From positions 71,446,145-71,510,144 of the forward strand of contig NC_052360.1 of the NCBI RefSeq assembly GCF_009727055.1: a stretch of DNA of 64,000 nucleotides, written 5' to 3'. Below, one piece after another: positions 21,380-32,882 of this stretch. The DNA comes from Benincasa hispida (lineage: Eukaryota > Streptophyta > Magnoliopsida > Cucurbitales > Cucurbitaceae). Position 1 is the stretch's first letter. Each line of letters starts with the position of its first letter. The notes under the pieces were generated by a model that worked only from the letters and a program-made list of their open reading frames with translations, did no database searches and was not told where the DNA came from. A program made the translations under genes and the position numbers.

Positions 21380-23974
21380 TGTCACACCCATCCTAGATTA
21401 CCCACCTAATCTAGAAAGAGGCGTGAAGATGCTAAACATCACCTCCCCCGATGACATTTAGTAACCAACTTAACCTGTGCTTAAATCTGAACAGTTACAC
21501 AATAATCCTTTAGTACATTTAATTTCCATTCAGTATATTCCATATTGCGATATCCACAAACAAGTTTCATAAACTTTCTATCTCTTGTTATATACAAACC
21601 ATGAACAAAGTTTAGACACAACGGAAACACTTTCAAACATTACACAACAAAACAACTCCTCGTGTCCTGTACTTCCAAAACCATGACACATAAGGTTCAT
21701 GATATGCAATCTATTTACATCAGTGCAAGGCCTACAATGTAGCAGGAGACTCTTGTCGTGTGGCAGTAAACAGCTCAGTGTGTTTCCAGAACTTTAACGC
21801 TACCTGGGGGGAAAAACATAAAACATCGAAAGCATGAGCTAATGCCCAGTGAGTGGTAATTGAATATAAACATAAGTTATTGCTTTCTAAATCATCAATA
21901 AAAGTAATTAAATCATTCAATAAAACATTGGCCAAGTATAAAAGATTCAATAGCATCTCAAACACGTGCTAGTAAAACAGTGGCATGATCACCTCTCATA
22001 AGCACATTTTAAAGCATTCAATTGTTATAAAAAAAAACCACACCAACTTTGTACCCAAATACTCGTTTACAACGGTGGGTTACTCTAGACAAAGAATGCC
22101 CTCCATAGTGTAAACCAAATCACAAGGTCATATGTGCACGCAGAGCTGCCTCAAGGCTAAGCATAGATACACACCACAGGTCCAGGTTACTCTGGACTCC
22201 CCGGTATACTCTGGCCTCATCTGACCCCAGTGGTAGCCCCCTGATATCCTGGGTGGCGCTATAGGCACAGGTTCCTCTGGACTTCTCGGTATACTCTGGC
22301 CACATCTAACCCCGATAGCCCCCTGATGGCCTGAGTAGTACTACTGAAACACATTCAAGTAGCACGGGAACATAACCATCTCTCGGGTACAAGAATCAGT
22401 AGTTTGAAACCATTTCCATAACCATTCAACAACCTTGATTCCACCATCAAGAAGTTTTAATAAAAACCATACAAATCACAAGTATGTAAACTCTGATTTC
22501 AAACTACATTTTGATAAATCAAGATTGTATAAAACCATTGAGAGTTTAGAAATCATGATTTAAACTTTTTTGAAATATCAGTCAAGTAAAACAGATCATG
22601 TCATCACATTTCATAAATCATAGCATACTATCATATATAATTTCTTTCTATATCAAAACATTCGAAAATAAACCACTCACAATCACTGGCACGAGCTCCT
22701 TGGGTTGTAAGCCTTTCCAACCTCAATTTGACCTGAAATAAAGTCCCAAGGTTACTAGACACTCACGATAGGTAAAATCAACCAAAATAGCCCATAGTGA
22801 TTCAATGTAACCACTTGAACTCATTTTAACACCTAAACATTCACATTTTGCTCTTTAAGTCCATTTTCCTCACATTACCCAAAATGGCCCAAAAACCAGT
22901 TTTTAATCCAAAAGTATTCATTCTAGGGTCAAAATATCAAGAAAATATTAATTGGGATTCAAAAATGCCCACCAACACCCAAAATGCTAAAAAACAAGCA
23001 ATTGGGCACTAGAATTGGGCATAGGTGCGGGCTGTGGGCATGGGTGGGCGAGGCTGTCCGTGGGAGGGCAGGGCTGAACAGGCTGAGGCGTGTTGAGGGG
23101 TGCTGGCACGGAAGGAGGCGCGCTGGTGGGGCTAGCAGCCTTAGGGGGGTGGCTAGCCTGCTGCTACCCTGTTCAAGAAAATACTGGTTTCATTTTAACA
23201 AACTTTCAACCCAACTTAAAGCGAAAATTGGCACATACTTCCTTCATGAAATATGTTAATAAACCTTTAAGCTAACTAACCTCAAAATTAAAGCTCTTAA
23301 CCCATATTTTAGAGCTCATATCTCTCCTGAACTACACCTTACTCGGATTTTCCAGTTTTTCAGGCAACCTTCACTATTTTCACTATTTCTTCAGTTTTCT
23401 GATCCCAAATCTCTCGAGCGGCCCTAGAATAGACTTACAACTAAATAGGCTTTAATCTGGTTTAAATATGGAAGCTTTTGCACGAGTATTTTGGGAGAAC
23501 CATCACATTCTTCAGACCCTAAATTTCTGGCCGAAGCTGCACACTTTTTCCTTCAATCAAAGTCCTCCACCCAGCTGCTTGTTTGCCCTACTACGTGGCT
23601 TTTTATTTATTATCCTTATCCTTTGTAGCCTTACAAGACTTATCAAGTTAAATTAATTTTAGATTTTAGCAAATTAATCCAATAATGTTTTTTTAAAAAA
23701 AAACAAACAACTCCAATGCCCCTCTCGGCTAACTTACATTTCCTACAAAATTTGTTCTTTCTTTCCTTGTAACCCTTAGCCAATAACAAATCATGTTCTC
23801 TATACAAGTGGCCAGTCATGAAAAATTGTTCCAATAATAACATGTATTAATACATTTCTAAAAGAACTTGCATTTGTTAAGTAATTTCCAACTTTCATTC
23901 CAACACTTAAAATTAGAACTTTCTTAGGTCATACAATCCAAGTTATTCATTTAGGGATAAAGGCTTTCAAGTCA
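21380..23974 (-). repeat. Tekay-like 3' LTR
   Basis: Plus strand TGTCACACCCATCC to GGCTTTCAAGTCA; on the minus strand TGACTTGAAAGCC...GGGTGTGACA. 2595 bp. Contains two imperfect copies of a roughly 90-bp unit at about 22172-22340 (CAGGT.C..CTCTGGACT, then CGGTATACTCTGGCC). The 22984-23170 segment is G+C rich. The segment 23195-23950 is repeated at 26253-27002. Confidence 0.88.
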
Positions 23975-23998
23975 GTACCCCCTTTTTGTGAATTTCGT
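23975..23998 (-). promoter_or_regulatory. Tekay polypurine tract
   Basis: Minus strand ACGAAATTCACAAAAAGGGG followed by GTAC, just before the LTR start TGACTTG. Typical position for the plus-strand primer. Confidence 0.75.
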
Positions 23999-24014
23999 CC
24001 TTGAAATTCAGCAG

Positions 24015-25476
24015 AAAGTCATCAAGAGAAAAAATGAGGATATTTGGCTCTCATTTGTTGTTCGCTTTCCCAAGTTGCTTCTTCCACTTCATGGTGTCTC
24101 CACAACAGTTTGACTAGGGGAATCGTCTTGTTCCTCAATACCTGCTCCTTCCTATCTATGATTTATATAGGTTCTTCCTTATAGGAAAAATTTTCCTTAA
24201 GTTGCAATGGTTGTGATTCTAGAACATGAGATGGGTCCGATATATATTTATGCAACATTGACACATGGAAGACATCATGTATCCTGGAAAGCTCCATTGG
24301 CAATGCCAAACGGTAGCCTGATGGGCCTATGTGTTCTAGAATTTCATATGGTCCTATATATCTCGGACTCAGTTTTCCTTTCTTACCAAAGCGTAGCACT
24401 TCTTTCCAAGGAGAAAGCTTTAGGAAAACCCTATCTCCCACCTCGAATTCCAAATCTCGACGACGTTTGTCAACATAACTTTTCTGGCGATCCTGAGCTG
24501 TCTTATGTTTCTCCCTAATGATTTTAATAGTATCAATAGTGATTTGCACCAATTCTAGACTGAACAACTTCCTCTCACCAACTTCGTTCCAACATATTGG
24601 GGTTCTACATTTCCTCCCATACAAAACTTCATATGCATCCATTTCAATACTAGAATGGTAACTGTTATTATATGCAAACTCCATCAGTGGAAGATGTGAA
24701 TCCCAGTTGCCCTTAAACTGTAGTACACAGGCTCGGAGCATGTCTTCCAAAGTCTGTATAGTCCGTTCTGACTGCCCATCTGTCTAGGGATGGAATGTTG
24801 TTCTAAATTTAAGTTTAGTACCAAGGGCGTGTTGCAAGCTTGGCCAAAACTTTGACGTGAATCTAGGATCTCGGTCAGAGACAATCGATATTGGTGCTCC
24901 ATAGCGACTAACAGCCTCTGCTACATACATCTTAGCCAACTTATCCAAAGAATAAGTGGTTTTAACTGGTAAAAATCTTGCTGTCTTAGTAAATCTGTCA
25001 ATTATCACCCAGATGCCATCATGACCATTCTGAGTGCGAGGAAGTCCAAATAAGAAATCCATGGTAACATGCTCCTACTTCCATTCTAGCACTGGGAGTG
25101 GGTTTAGGAGTCCAGCTGTTTTCTGTCTGATAGGTTTAACCTACTGGCAAATTATGCATTTCAATACATATTCAGCTATATCGCGTTTCATCCCTGGCCA
25201 CCAGTAGAACTGTTTCAAAGTCCGATACATTTTAGTGCTACCTGGATGTATTGTATAGGCCGAGCTATGGGCTTCCTCTGAAATCTCTTGCTTTATGTCC
25301 ACCCTATTAGGAACACACACACGATTATATCTTATTACAACTTCGTTGCTCGTTACATTATAGTCTGTCTGATGACCTTGCTCCACTGTTTTTCGTATCT
25401 GCTTCATCATTTCATCATTTTTCTGTGCCTCAATAATCTTGTCAATTAGGATAGGCCTTACCTGAATTTGTGCCAT
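24015..25476 (-). pseudogene. Gypsy (Tekay-like) integrase with chromodomain-like C-terminus
   Basis: Minus strand 25476-25141 includes HSSAYTIHPGSTKMYRTLKQ and LKCIICQ, the HHCC zinc domain. 25062-24784 has FLFGLPRTQNGHDGIWVIID (region of the first catalytic Asp), SRYGAPISIVSDRDPRF (second Asp) and TTFHP. 24750-24163 has [23 protein letters not shown], a basic DNA-binding region, [27 protein letters not shown] and FSYKEEPI. Beyond the stop at 24163, the frameshifted remainder to about 24020 gives chromodomain-like sequence. Stops between segments, for example before the zinc domain and after TTFHP, make it a pseudogene. Confidence 0.88.
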
Positions 25477-25485
25477 TAAACCTCC

Positions 25486-25785
25486 CTAGTTATCTGCTAC
25501 TAACACTGCATCACAACCCTTTAGTTCGCATAAAAGTGATGAACTAATTGCATTTGATGAAGCCTTTGCATATAATGCCTTCCTGCTCAATGTATCAACT
25601 ACCAGATTAGCTTTGCCTGGATGATAATCAATGGTACAGTCATAATCTTTGATCAGCTCTAGCCACCTTCTTTGTCTCATATTTAACTCCTTCTGATCAA
25701 AGACATACTTCAAGCTTTTATGATCTGTAAGTATGCAACATTTTTCCCCATACAAATAATGTCGCCAAATCTTTAGCGCCAACAC
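25486..25785 (-). pseudogene. Gypsy RNase H
   Basis: Minus strand reads [40 protein letters not shown], and [18 protein letters not shown]. These are the conserved RNase H core and C-terminal motifs of Ty3/gypsy polymerases; the family ending is usually GKANVVADALSRKA, so the conserved Ala-Asp-Ala is altered to Val-Asp-Thr. Removes the RNA strand during reverse transcription. A stop separates it from the RT part at about 25790. Confidence 0.88.
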
Positions 25786-25797
25786 TACTGCTGCTAA

Positions 25798-26289
25798 CTA
25801 TAGATCATGTGTTGGGTAATTACATTCGTGTTGTTTCAACTGTCTAGATGCATAAGCTATCACTTTACCATTTTGCATAAGAACACACCCTAAGCCTTGG
25901 TGAGAAGCATCACAGTAAACTTCGTACTCGACCCCAGGTGTTGGAAGTGTTAAAATAGGTGCTGAAACCAATCTCCTTTTCAATTCTTGAAAACTTCGTT
26001 CATAATCCTCTGTCCACACAAATTTAGCATTCTTCTTGGTCAAAGTTGTTAATGGAAGTGCCAACTTCGAGAATCCCTCAACAAAACGGCGGTAATAACC
26101 AGCTAAACCTAGAAAGCTACGTACCTCAGTCACTGTCTTGGGTTGCTCCCACTTAAGTACTGCATCTATTTTCTGTGGATCCACTGTAACACCTTTGGCT
26201 AAAGTCACATGTCCAAGGAACATCACTTGCTCGAGCCAAAACTCGCATTTTAACCAACTTTTAACCCAACTTAAAGCGAAAATTTGCAC
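25798..26289 (-). pseudogene. Gypsy reverse transcriptase C-terminus (fused to LTR)
   Basis: Reads [80 protein letters not shown] and [17 protein letters not shown]. The N-terminal RT with the YIDD active site is missing. The first residues come from LTR-derived sequence: reading upstream of KCEFW the frame leaves RT and enters the LTR at about 26253. Same element as 24015-25785. Confidence 0.88.
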
Positions 26290-27009
26290 ATACTTCCTTC
26301 ATGAAATATGTTAATAAACCTTTAAGCTAACTAACTCAAACTTACAGCTCTTAACTCGTATTCCAGAGCTCAGAATCTCTCCTGGACTACACCTTACTCG
26401 GATTTTCTAGTTTTCCGGGCAACCTTCACTATTTTCATGATTTCTTCAGTTTTTCGATCTCAAATCTCTCGAGCAGCACTAGAATAGACTCACAACTCAA
26501 TAGGCTTTAATCTGGTTTAAATATGGAAGCTTTTGCACAAATATTTTGGGAGAACCATCACATTCTTTAGACCCTAAATTTCTGGCCGAAGCTGGACACT
26601 TTTTCCTCCAATCAAAGTCCTCCACCCAGCTGCTTGTTTGCCCTACTACGTGGCTTTTTATTTATTATCCTTATCCTTTGTAGCCTTACAAGACTTATCA
26701 AGTTAAATTAATTTTAGATTTTAGGAAATTAATCCAATAATGTTTTTTTAAAAAAAACAAACAACTCCAATGCCCCTCTCGGCTAACTTGCATTTCCTAC
26801 AAAATTTTTTCTTTCTTTCCTTGTAACCCTTAGCCAATAACAAATCATGTGCTCTATACAAGTGCCCAGTCATGAAAAATTGTTCCAATAATAACATGTA
26901 TTAATACATTTCTAAAAGAACTTGCATTTGTTAAGTAATTTCCAACTTTCATTCCAACACTTAAAATTAGAACTTTCTTAGGTCATACAATCCATATTAT
27001 TCATTTAGG
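26253..27009 (-). repeat. Tekay-like 5' LTR remnant
   Basis: Repeats 23195-23952 with few differences: AACCCAACTTAAAGCG, CTACACCTTACTCGG, GGAAGCTTTTGCAC and GGCTTTTTATTTATTATCC. Its outer end breaks at TTCATTTAGG. A second short copy of AACACTTAAAATTAGAACGTTCTTAGGTCAT follows at 27049-27080. Confidence 0.85.
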
Positions 27010-27089
27010 TACATAAGCTCACTTATCTAGGTTGATGCTAAACATAAACAACACTTAAAATTAGAACGTTCTTAGGTCATAACATGCAA

Positions 27090-27860
27090 GCTCATTGTTG
27101 CATCGCATTTCTTCAAACTCCAATCTTCTTCTTCTATTCCCCTCTGCGATGATGAGCTTGCCCTTCTCCATCTTTTCTTGTTTCTCCTCCTCTTCTTTTC
27201 TTTTTCTCTCTTTCTCTTCCATTGTGATAATTAGTCTTTGAGGGTCAATAGTAGACCCTTGTGTGCATTCTCTCTGCGACGCCGCATTAGGGGGGTTCCC
27301 TCTGCTTCTTCTCCTTCATCGGTCGCAACCATTTGTATTGTTTCGGGTTGCACAAGTTCCATCAATTGTGCATTTTCCCCCTTATCCTCCCTTACGGAGG
27401 TTGATTCTCCATCTATCTCAGGGCTCGCAGCTCTCTGCCTCGTTTCCTCTTCTTTTCTCAGGTGCCTCTCTTCATGTCGGCGCATTTTCTTTTCTTCTTT
27501 CTCTTTCTCCTTTCTTTCCTTCCTGGCCTCCTCATCTTCATCATCATCCTTTTTCTCTTTATTCTTCTTTTCTTTACAATGATGGGAAGATTTAGCCTCC
27601 CCAGCCTTCTTTCCCTTGTTCTTCTTCTTCTTCTTTTTCTCTTCAGCCACCTCTGGTTGCGCCTCCCCTGCAACCTCCTCCAACACAACTTCAGGGGCCT
27701 CCAATGCAACTTCAGCCTCTTTGGCCTCCTCCATTGCAATCTCTTCTTCTTCTCTTCATGGCGGTCCATCATAGTTGAGTTAGGTGAATGCAAAGCAGCT
27801 CTTATTAGCTTGCTATGCATCCATTATCGCCTTGCATACTTGTTGTTAATTGTTTTATAA
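27090..27860 (-). pseudogene. Lys/Glu-rich low-complexity ORF region, unknown
   Basis: Minus strand 27734-27231 (167 codons) is extremely charged: GEAQPEVAEEKKKKKKNKGK, then KKDDDEDEEARKERKEKEKE, ending MRRRRENAHKGLLLTLKD. A second frame downstream (27220-27080) has another charged stretch, EEKERKRKEEEEKQEKMEKG. It lies in the Athila element between gag and the 3' region, where an envelope-like ORF would be expected, so it may be its charged part. I do not recognise a family. Coiled-coil prediction would be unreliable on such composition. Confidence 0.4.
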
Positions 27861-28200
27861 TAATAATTATTATTTTCATCAACGCAAGTGAGATGACTTG
27901 CGCCAATAAATTTTCTCTTTATTACTCAATCATTCACCATTAAAGCTCAACGCATTAATTACATAAAAACTCAAAGAATTAAAGACGAGACATAATTAAA
28001 TGCAAATAAGTAAATGAGGACATAAATTCATAAAGTCAAGAATGAATTAAATGCATAATCAAAGACAAAATTAAGAATTCAAATAGATAGAAATTTAAGA
28101 AAGCATTAAACATAGTATTGAGATATGGACCGAAAAATTGCGTTGTCATGAGTGATCGCAATCCACATCTCCGCAGGCGATCCGACTTGCCTGCTCAATG
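27861..28200. other. AT-rich spacer after gag
   Basis: Shares ATTCATAAAG, AAACATAG..TTGAGATATGGAC and GCAATCCACA.CTCC.CAGGCG with 48770-48900, the equivalent spacer in the other minus-strand Athila unit. No ORF. It sits where protease and pol would begin; those genes are missing from both units. Confidence 0.55.
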
Positions 28201-28202
28201 TA

Positions 28203-29680
28203 TTAAGGACATTGCTCCTTTCCTGTAGATCCCGGGGCTTCGAAATTGCTGGGCAACGTTCCCGGTGCTCGACTTCTCAGCTCAAAGGTCAGCTGGCCCA
28301 CTTGGATCTCTAGATTCCTTATTGAAGACGCCTGTGCTTGCGTCAATGTGTCATTTTTATCCATGTATTGCTTCAGCAGTGTCTCCAATAAGCTTCCCGA
28401 GGTGTTTGATGATGATGACTGTTGGTTGTGCGATTGGCTTGGTTGCCCTTTATTGTGGTGAAAAGGTGGATTCCCTCTACTGCCCCCTTGATAGTTAACT
28501 GGTCCCCCTTGGTTGGGATTGCCTCCCCAACCGAAGTTAGGATGGCTCCTCCAGCATGGAATATAGGTGTTACTTAAGGGGTTGTTCTGGATGGGGGATA
28601 CTTGATGTAGAGTCAATGAGCACATGTCAGCTCCGTGAGCCCCTCCACAATTAACGCAACTAATTGCTGCCACTTGAGCCGGTGGAGCAGGTTGTGCTGA
28701 TTGTTGAGCAATGGCTCCTTGGTTCATTGCCATTGGCTGAAGGATCAAGGTCACTGCGGTCATCTGAGCGGCCAACGTGATCATTGTCTCCGCAGGGACA
28801 ATGGCTGTTTCATTTTTTCTTCTCTCGGCGCCTCGGCCTCCATATCCATCGTCGATCCAGTCATCCATATTCTGCGAGATGCAGTCGAGGATGACTTTAG
28901 CCTCTGTGTATATTTTGTTCATAAAACCTCCTACTGTGGAGGCGTGCAATAGCCTACGTTGCTCGGTTCAGGCCGTTATAAAAAGTTTCCATCAAGACGC
29001 AATCGGGGATCCTCATATGCAGACAGGTTTTCACTAATCTTCTATATCACACCCAGGCAGTGCTTAGGGTCTCATTCTCCATCTGCTTGAAGTTCAGCAC
29101 ATCCTTTCGTCGCCTTGCATTGACGGCAGGTGGAAAGAACTTCTTCATGAACCGCTCCACCAGTTGGTACCATGAGGTGATCTTATTTGGCTCCAGTGAG
29201 TAAGCCCACCTCTTAGCCTCATCCCTCAAGATGTAAGGGAACAAATATAGTCTTATACTCTCAGGGGTTACAGCAGGTAAGGAAAAGTTGCCGCACATTT
29301 CGATAAAGCTGGTTAAATGGGCGTGTGGGTCTTCACCTTGTAGACCCCCGAACTGCCCGACATTTTGAATAATTTGCAGCATGACTAGCTTAATCTCGAA
29401 CTGTGCATTCTCCTCCACAGTAGGCCTCGAGATTCCAGGCGAAAAATCATACAAATTGGGTGCTACATAATTCCTCATGGGAATGTTGCGGTCAGCTGCC
29501 AGGAAAACAGGATCCTGCTGGCCGAATAGCTCCTTGATTCTCTACCAGTACTGCATTATCATTGTTGTCCGCCATACTTGCTGCCTTCTTTCGTTTAATT
29601 CGGTTCTGATGTGCCCTTGCGCGAAAAGTACACTCGACCTCAGGGTCAACTTCGAATTCTAGTTTAGCAACAGGACTCAT
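28203..29680 (-). pseudogene. Athila gag
   Basis: Minus strand. 29680 ATG reads MSPVAKLEFEVDPEVECTFR. After a frameshift, 29478-29047 has MRNYVAPNLYDFSPGISRPT, FGGLQGEDPHAHLTSFIEMC and ESIRLYLFPYILRDEAKRWA, the retrotransposon gag domain of Athila/Tat elements, then FMKKFFPPAVNARRRKDVLN. 28949-28203 has CVNCGGAHGADMC (a C-X2-C-X4-H-X4-C knuckle), then Gly/Asn/Gln-rich sequence and LLKQYMDKNDTLTQAQASSI. Usual length is kept but frames are split, so inactive. Encodes the capsid of the virus-like particle in the family. Confidence 0.88.
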
Positions 29681-29775
29681 AAACCGTCAGGCTGCTCTCC
29701 GCATTGAACAACCAGTACAATGAGATCTATCCTGCAAAATACAAAAAACACAGTCGAACAATAACCATTAACAAA

Positions 29776-29793
29776 TCTCCGACAACAGCATCA
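29776..29793 (-). promoter_or_regulatory. Decayed primer-binding site (tRNA-Asp type)
   Basis: Plus strand TCTCCGACAACAGCATCA against the tRNA-Asp 3' end TCCCCGGCAACGGCGCCA: five differences, all C-to-T or G-to-A, the pattern expected from deamination of methylated cytosine. Six bases from the 5' LTR end, as in the intact copies. Confidence 0.75.
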
Positions 29794-29799
29794 TAAACT

Positions 29800-31579
29800 T
29801 GTAATGCAAAAATTGATCTTAAACTATGCGCTGATAAAAATATGCGATACTACTTCTAGATATGCGTTATTTATGAATATTTATGAATATTATTTATGAA
29901 TATTCTTGTAGTATGCATAATTCCACCGCGAGTTTCCCGGTGTGATCCGAGGTCGAAAACAAGGACTGTTTGAGGTTATTATGGTATGCTTGAGGTATAT
30001 GCGACCAGGTTTTTCAATCTTTAAAGAATGTTTTGTACAAGTATATAAAATTACAGTAAAGGGAAGGAAAGCAGTAAGATGCGATAATAAAATAAGTACA
30101 GTAAACCTAAGCTAGATGATACAAGATACAGGCTTCATGATACAAGAAGCTGGGGTCCAGGCTGGCTGTGAAGGTTATGCAAATAACATGGAATGCGGCG
30201 GCAAGTCCTATGTACAAACAGAAATAGAAAGGTAACTAATATAAAAAGCACAAGTTTCTTAATTGCGTAGAAGTTATAAGTACGGTTCCGTTTTTCTCTT
30301 GGTGTACACCTCTCAGTGATCGATTGCACTCCCACATGTCTGTGGTGAATCAGAGACGAACGTAATGAATGCAAGGTTGCTTCCATGTCTAGAAGTACTA
30401 CTCGCTTTAGTTAACGCATTCTTCTAACCTTCTCTCGATAGATTAGAATGGCATCTTCACTTCTACTCTTACAAGTGAAGATGCCATCTAGCATGCTTTA
30501 GCTAAACACATTTATCTCTTTAACACAAGTTAAGTACTCGTTTAATTCATATTAACTGCCAGGGGATTAAGAAGACATCATGGAGAAAGTGATTCACGGA
30601 GGAACGGAAGTAGACAGAAAAGGGAATATGAAAGAAATCGAATCATTTAATATGTCTATTAAGCGTTTGATACATGGTGTGTGAATGAAAAGATAAAGAA
30701 AGAGAAATACAATGATGAAAAGAGATAGAATAGATACAAACAAGCGCCAACGTCTTGGCACCGATTCGGGTGGAGAACTGCTTGTAGGATTGGATGGATC
30801 AGATGGGTGGATGAGATTTCCTCTCAGGTATACTCAATCGGTAGCAGGGTTCTTAGCACAAAGCTTCTCGACGGGTATTTGGAAGAATAGAGCTGAGACT
30901 CACCTCTCGGACTTGTCTCATCTTCTTCCCGGATTTCTTCAGTTAAGCACTCAGCTCAGCCTTTCCTTTCAACACTTTAGCAACAATTAGCCCTATATCC
31001 AGTAGCATAAATTTTCTCTGAAATCTATGGGGTATTTATAGGTGAGGATCTTTCAATCCGGCCTTGTGGTCCTCACTTGATATTATGGAAATTTCGAAGA
31101 TGGGGGGATATTATTCCTTCTATTATGCAATCAGATCATCAATTCTACACAACTGTTAGTTGTACACGTGTCTCAATCCTCCGCTTTTGCATTGCTCATC
31201 TGCATCTTTCGAACTTGAGTTCTCATGCGGTGTTTTTTTTATTACCGCATGCGGTGGCAAGTCAGCTCTGGATCGACTGTCGAATTGCGCCATCATTGCG
31301 TTAATCATCTCTTCATTGTTGATTGACGGGCGCAATGTGACAGAGATGCGTTAGTCAGTTCTTCTTGAGCTTTCAGCGCAAGCGATGACTCGGTTTCCTG
31401 CAAAGTATAGTAAAATCTCCTTTTCTTCCATCTTAACGATGTTAGTGGGTGTAATTGCGATAATTTATAATTATTGTAATTCTGAGCTAATTTTCATACA
31501 ATTGACGCATATTTACTATCTTTTGGCCGCAATATCTAGATAAGGCAGTCTAAATAACTTGTATTTCTACAAGTTATTA
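29800..31579 (-). repeat. Athila 5' LTR
   Basis: Minus strand TAATAACTTGTAG to TTTTTGCATTACA, 1780 bp, partner of 18235-20012. TATA-like CTATAAATACC lies near 31040 (minus). Holds the hairpin at 30449-30486 and the small ORF at 30386-30135 (83 codons, MEATLHSLRSSLIHHRHVG). Confidence 0.9.
30135..30386 (-). CDS. Conserved small ORF inside Athila LTR (83 aa)
   Basis: Second LTR copy of the ORF at 18836-18585, same length and frame, with a few amino-acid changes (for example VGVQSITERCTPREK). The hydrophobic run LVLFILVTFLFLFVH is unchanged. Being in a paired LTR it is not independent of the other copy at insertion, but both stayed open since. Confidence 0.35.
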   Translation of the reverse strand: MEATLHSLRSSLIHHRHVGVQSITERCTPREKRNRTYNFYAIKKLVLFILVTFLFLFVHRTCRRIPCYLHNLHSQPGPQLLVS

Positions 31580-31584
31580 ATAAG

Positions 31585-31845
31585 GTACCATCCTTATCCA
31601 TATATTACAAACCATTTAGGTTATCACTTAAACCTTATCTACCTGTATGTCTCCACATACATGTTCAAGTTACAACGATAACCTTGGATGTTTGTTTAAT
31701 GATTTGTGGTTAATGCAACTAAAATATCATATGTTTCATAGAAAAAGTAAATAAAATATCAAATATTATAAATCACATAAATGTTTGTTCATACAAAGTT
31801 TATAAACTATAGAACCCTATGAGATTTAGGGCATAAATCCCAACA
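31585..31845 (-). repeat. Copia LTR, first piece (5' end) of a split LTR
   Basis: Minus strand starts TGTTGGGATTTATGCCCTAA, the canonical copia LTR start, and runs to GGATAAGGATGGTACCTTAT, where the Athila element was inserted. Continues at 18234 downward. Confidence 0.88.
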
Positions 31846-31949
31846 TAGGTATTACAAAAGGGGTATCTGCCGTCCTCACATCTCCTTCCGGGTAAGGGTA
31901 ACATGTATCGAGAGAGGGTGTGACACAGAAAAGTCATTTGCATCCTCTG

Positions 31950-32882
31950 CAACATCTTTCAACTTGGATAACATTTAACTCAGGAGAATATCGTCCTAAT
32001 TGGATGAATCCGACGACTTTGCAAAATTCTCCCTTTTCTCAAATTGACCACGATCAACATTAATTCTTTTAAGACTTATCACTCACATCTTGCACCTTTT
32101 CAATATTCCCACTTGCAAGCAGCAAATTAGCAGATTTGTCAACCCTTTTATCATTTAAAGCAACATTTTTATTGTAACCACCATCAATAACAATCGTGGG
32201 TTCAACAGAGTTGCCAACAACACTTCGATTCTCACCTAAACCACAACAAGCTCATTAGAAGCAAAAACATTAACAACAACATTACCACTAACAACCAACA
32301 GAGACTCATGCACAATTCGATCAATCAATTTAGAGGGACTATTAACATTCAATGGAATGACAGTGCTAGTTCTAGAGACATTAGCATTCGAAGCAACATG
32401 ACAAATTTCAATAACAGAGTCAACATTTGGTTTATCAGTAGCAAATGATTTAGAAACCCTAACTTCTTTACTAGAAGGATCACCAAGATGAAAAGATATA
32501 TTTTTCTTAGAACCACAACTCACCACACGACTTGTTCAGATTCAGAGGAATCGCTAGAAGATGATTAACTACAGTTGGCTAAGATTATCTTGCCTGATCT
32601 CACAAGATCAATCATAGTCAAGATGGTTGTAGACATCATGTCAATCTTCCTGTTAGCATAGACTGAAGAACCAACATTCGATCTCTTCCGCTTGATGGTA
32701 TGATAAGCAGCAAAGTTATCGGTTGAGGGAAAGTGTAACCCTCGCATTCGAACGTTATAAGCATTAGTAGTAGTTGTAGGGCCATCTATTTCATCAATCT
32801 TCTTTCGATTAGCTTTCTCTTTGAAATGAACCATCTTTTTCTCAGGAACATAAGTCTTCTTCCTTATATTCACCTCATGCAA
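31950..32882 (-). pseudogene. Copia envelope-like ORF, N-terminal part
   Basis: Minus strand 32882-32565 reads KKTYVPEKKMVHFKEKANRK, then GPTTTTNAYNVRMRGLHFPS. 32526-32236 reads KKNISFHLGDPSSKEVRVSK with a Ser/Asn/Val-rich tail. Placed after RNase H and before the 3' LTR, as the third ORF of Sirevirus-type copia elements. Stops and a reading-frame change make it inactive. I saw no signal peptide. Assignment rests on position and loose resemblance. Confidence 0.5.

Larger units (their letters stand above)
21380..27009 (-). mobile_element. Tekay/Del-like Ty3/gypsy element, 5' truncated
   Basis: Minus order: remnant 5' LTR (27009-26253), RT C-terminus, RNase H, integrase, chromodomain-like end, polypurine tract and complete 3' LTR (23974-21380). 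Gag, protease and most of RT are gone; RT joins directly to LTR sequence at about 26253 through a shared TTAAAATG-like stretch. The left flank is GGTCA; no matching right target duplication is found because that end is rearranged. Confidence 0.85.
18235..31579 (-). mobile_element. Athila-type Ty3/gypsy element, full length with TSD ATAAG, internally rearranged
   Basis: Two minus-oriented LTRs of about 1.78 kb (18235-20012 and 29800-31579) flank an internal region with a decayed tRNA-Asp primer site, gag, envelope-like sequence and a polypurine tract. ATAAG flanks both ends exactly. Pol is absent; a Tekay-like element (21380-27009) sits inside. The two LTRs differ by scattered substitutions and indels, so the insertion is old. 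It lies in a copia LTR whose flanks rejoin across it. Confidence 0.92.

Noticed and set aside
27077..27081. GGTCA as right target duplication of the Tekay-like element
   Set aside because: It lies in a short second copy of LTR sequence (TTCTTAGGTCAT), so the match with GGTCA at 21375-21379 is by shared LTR sequence or chance.
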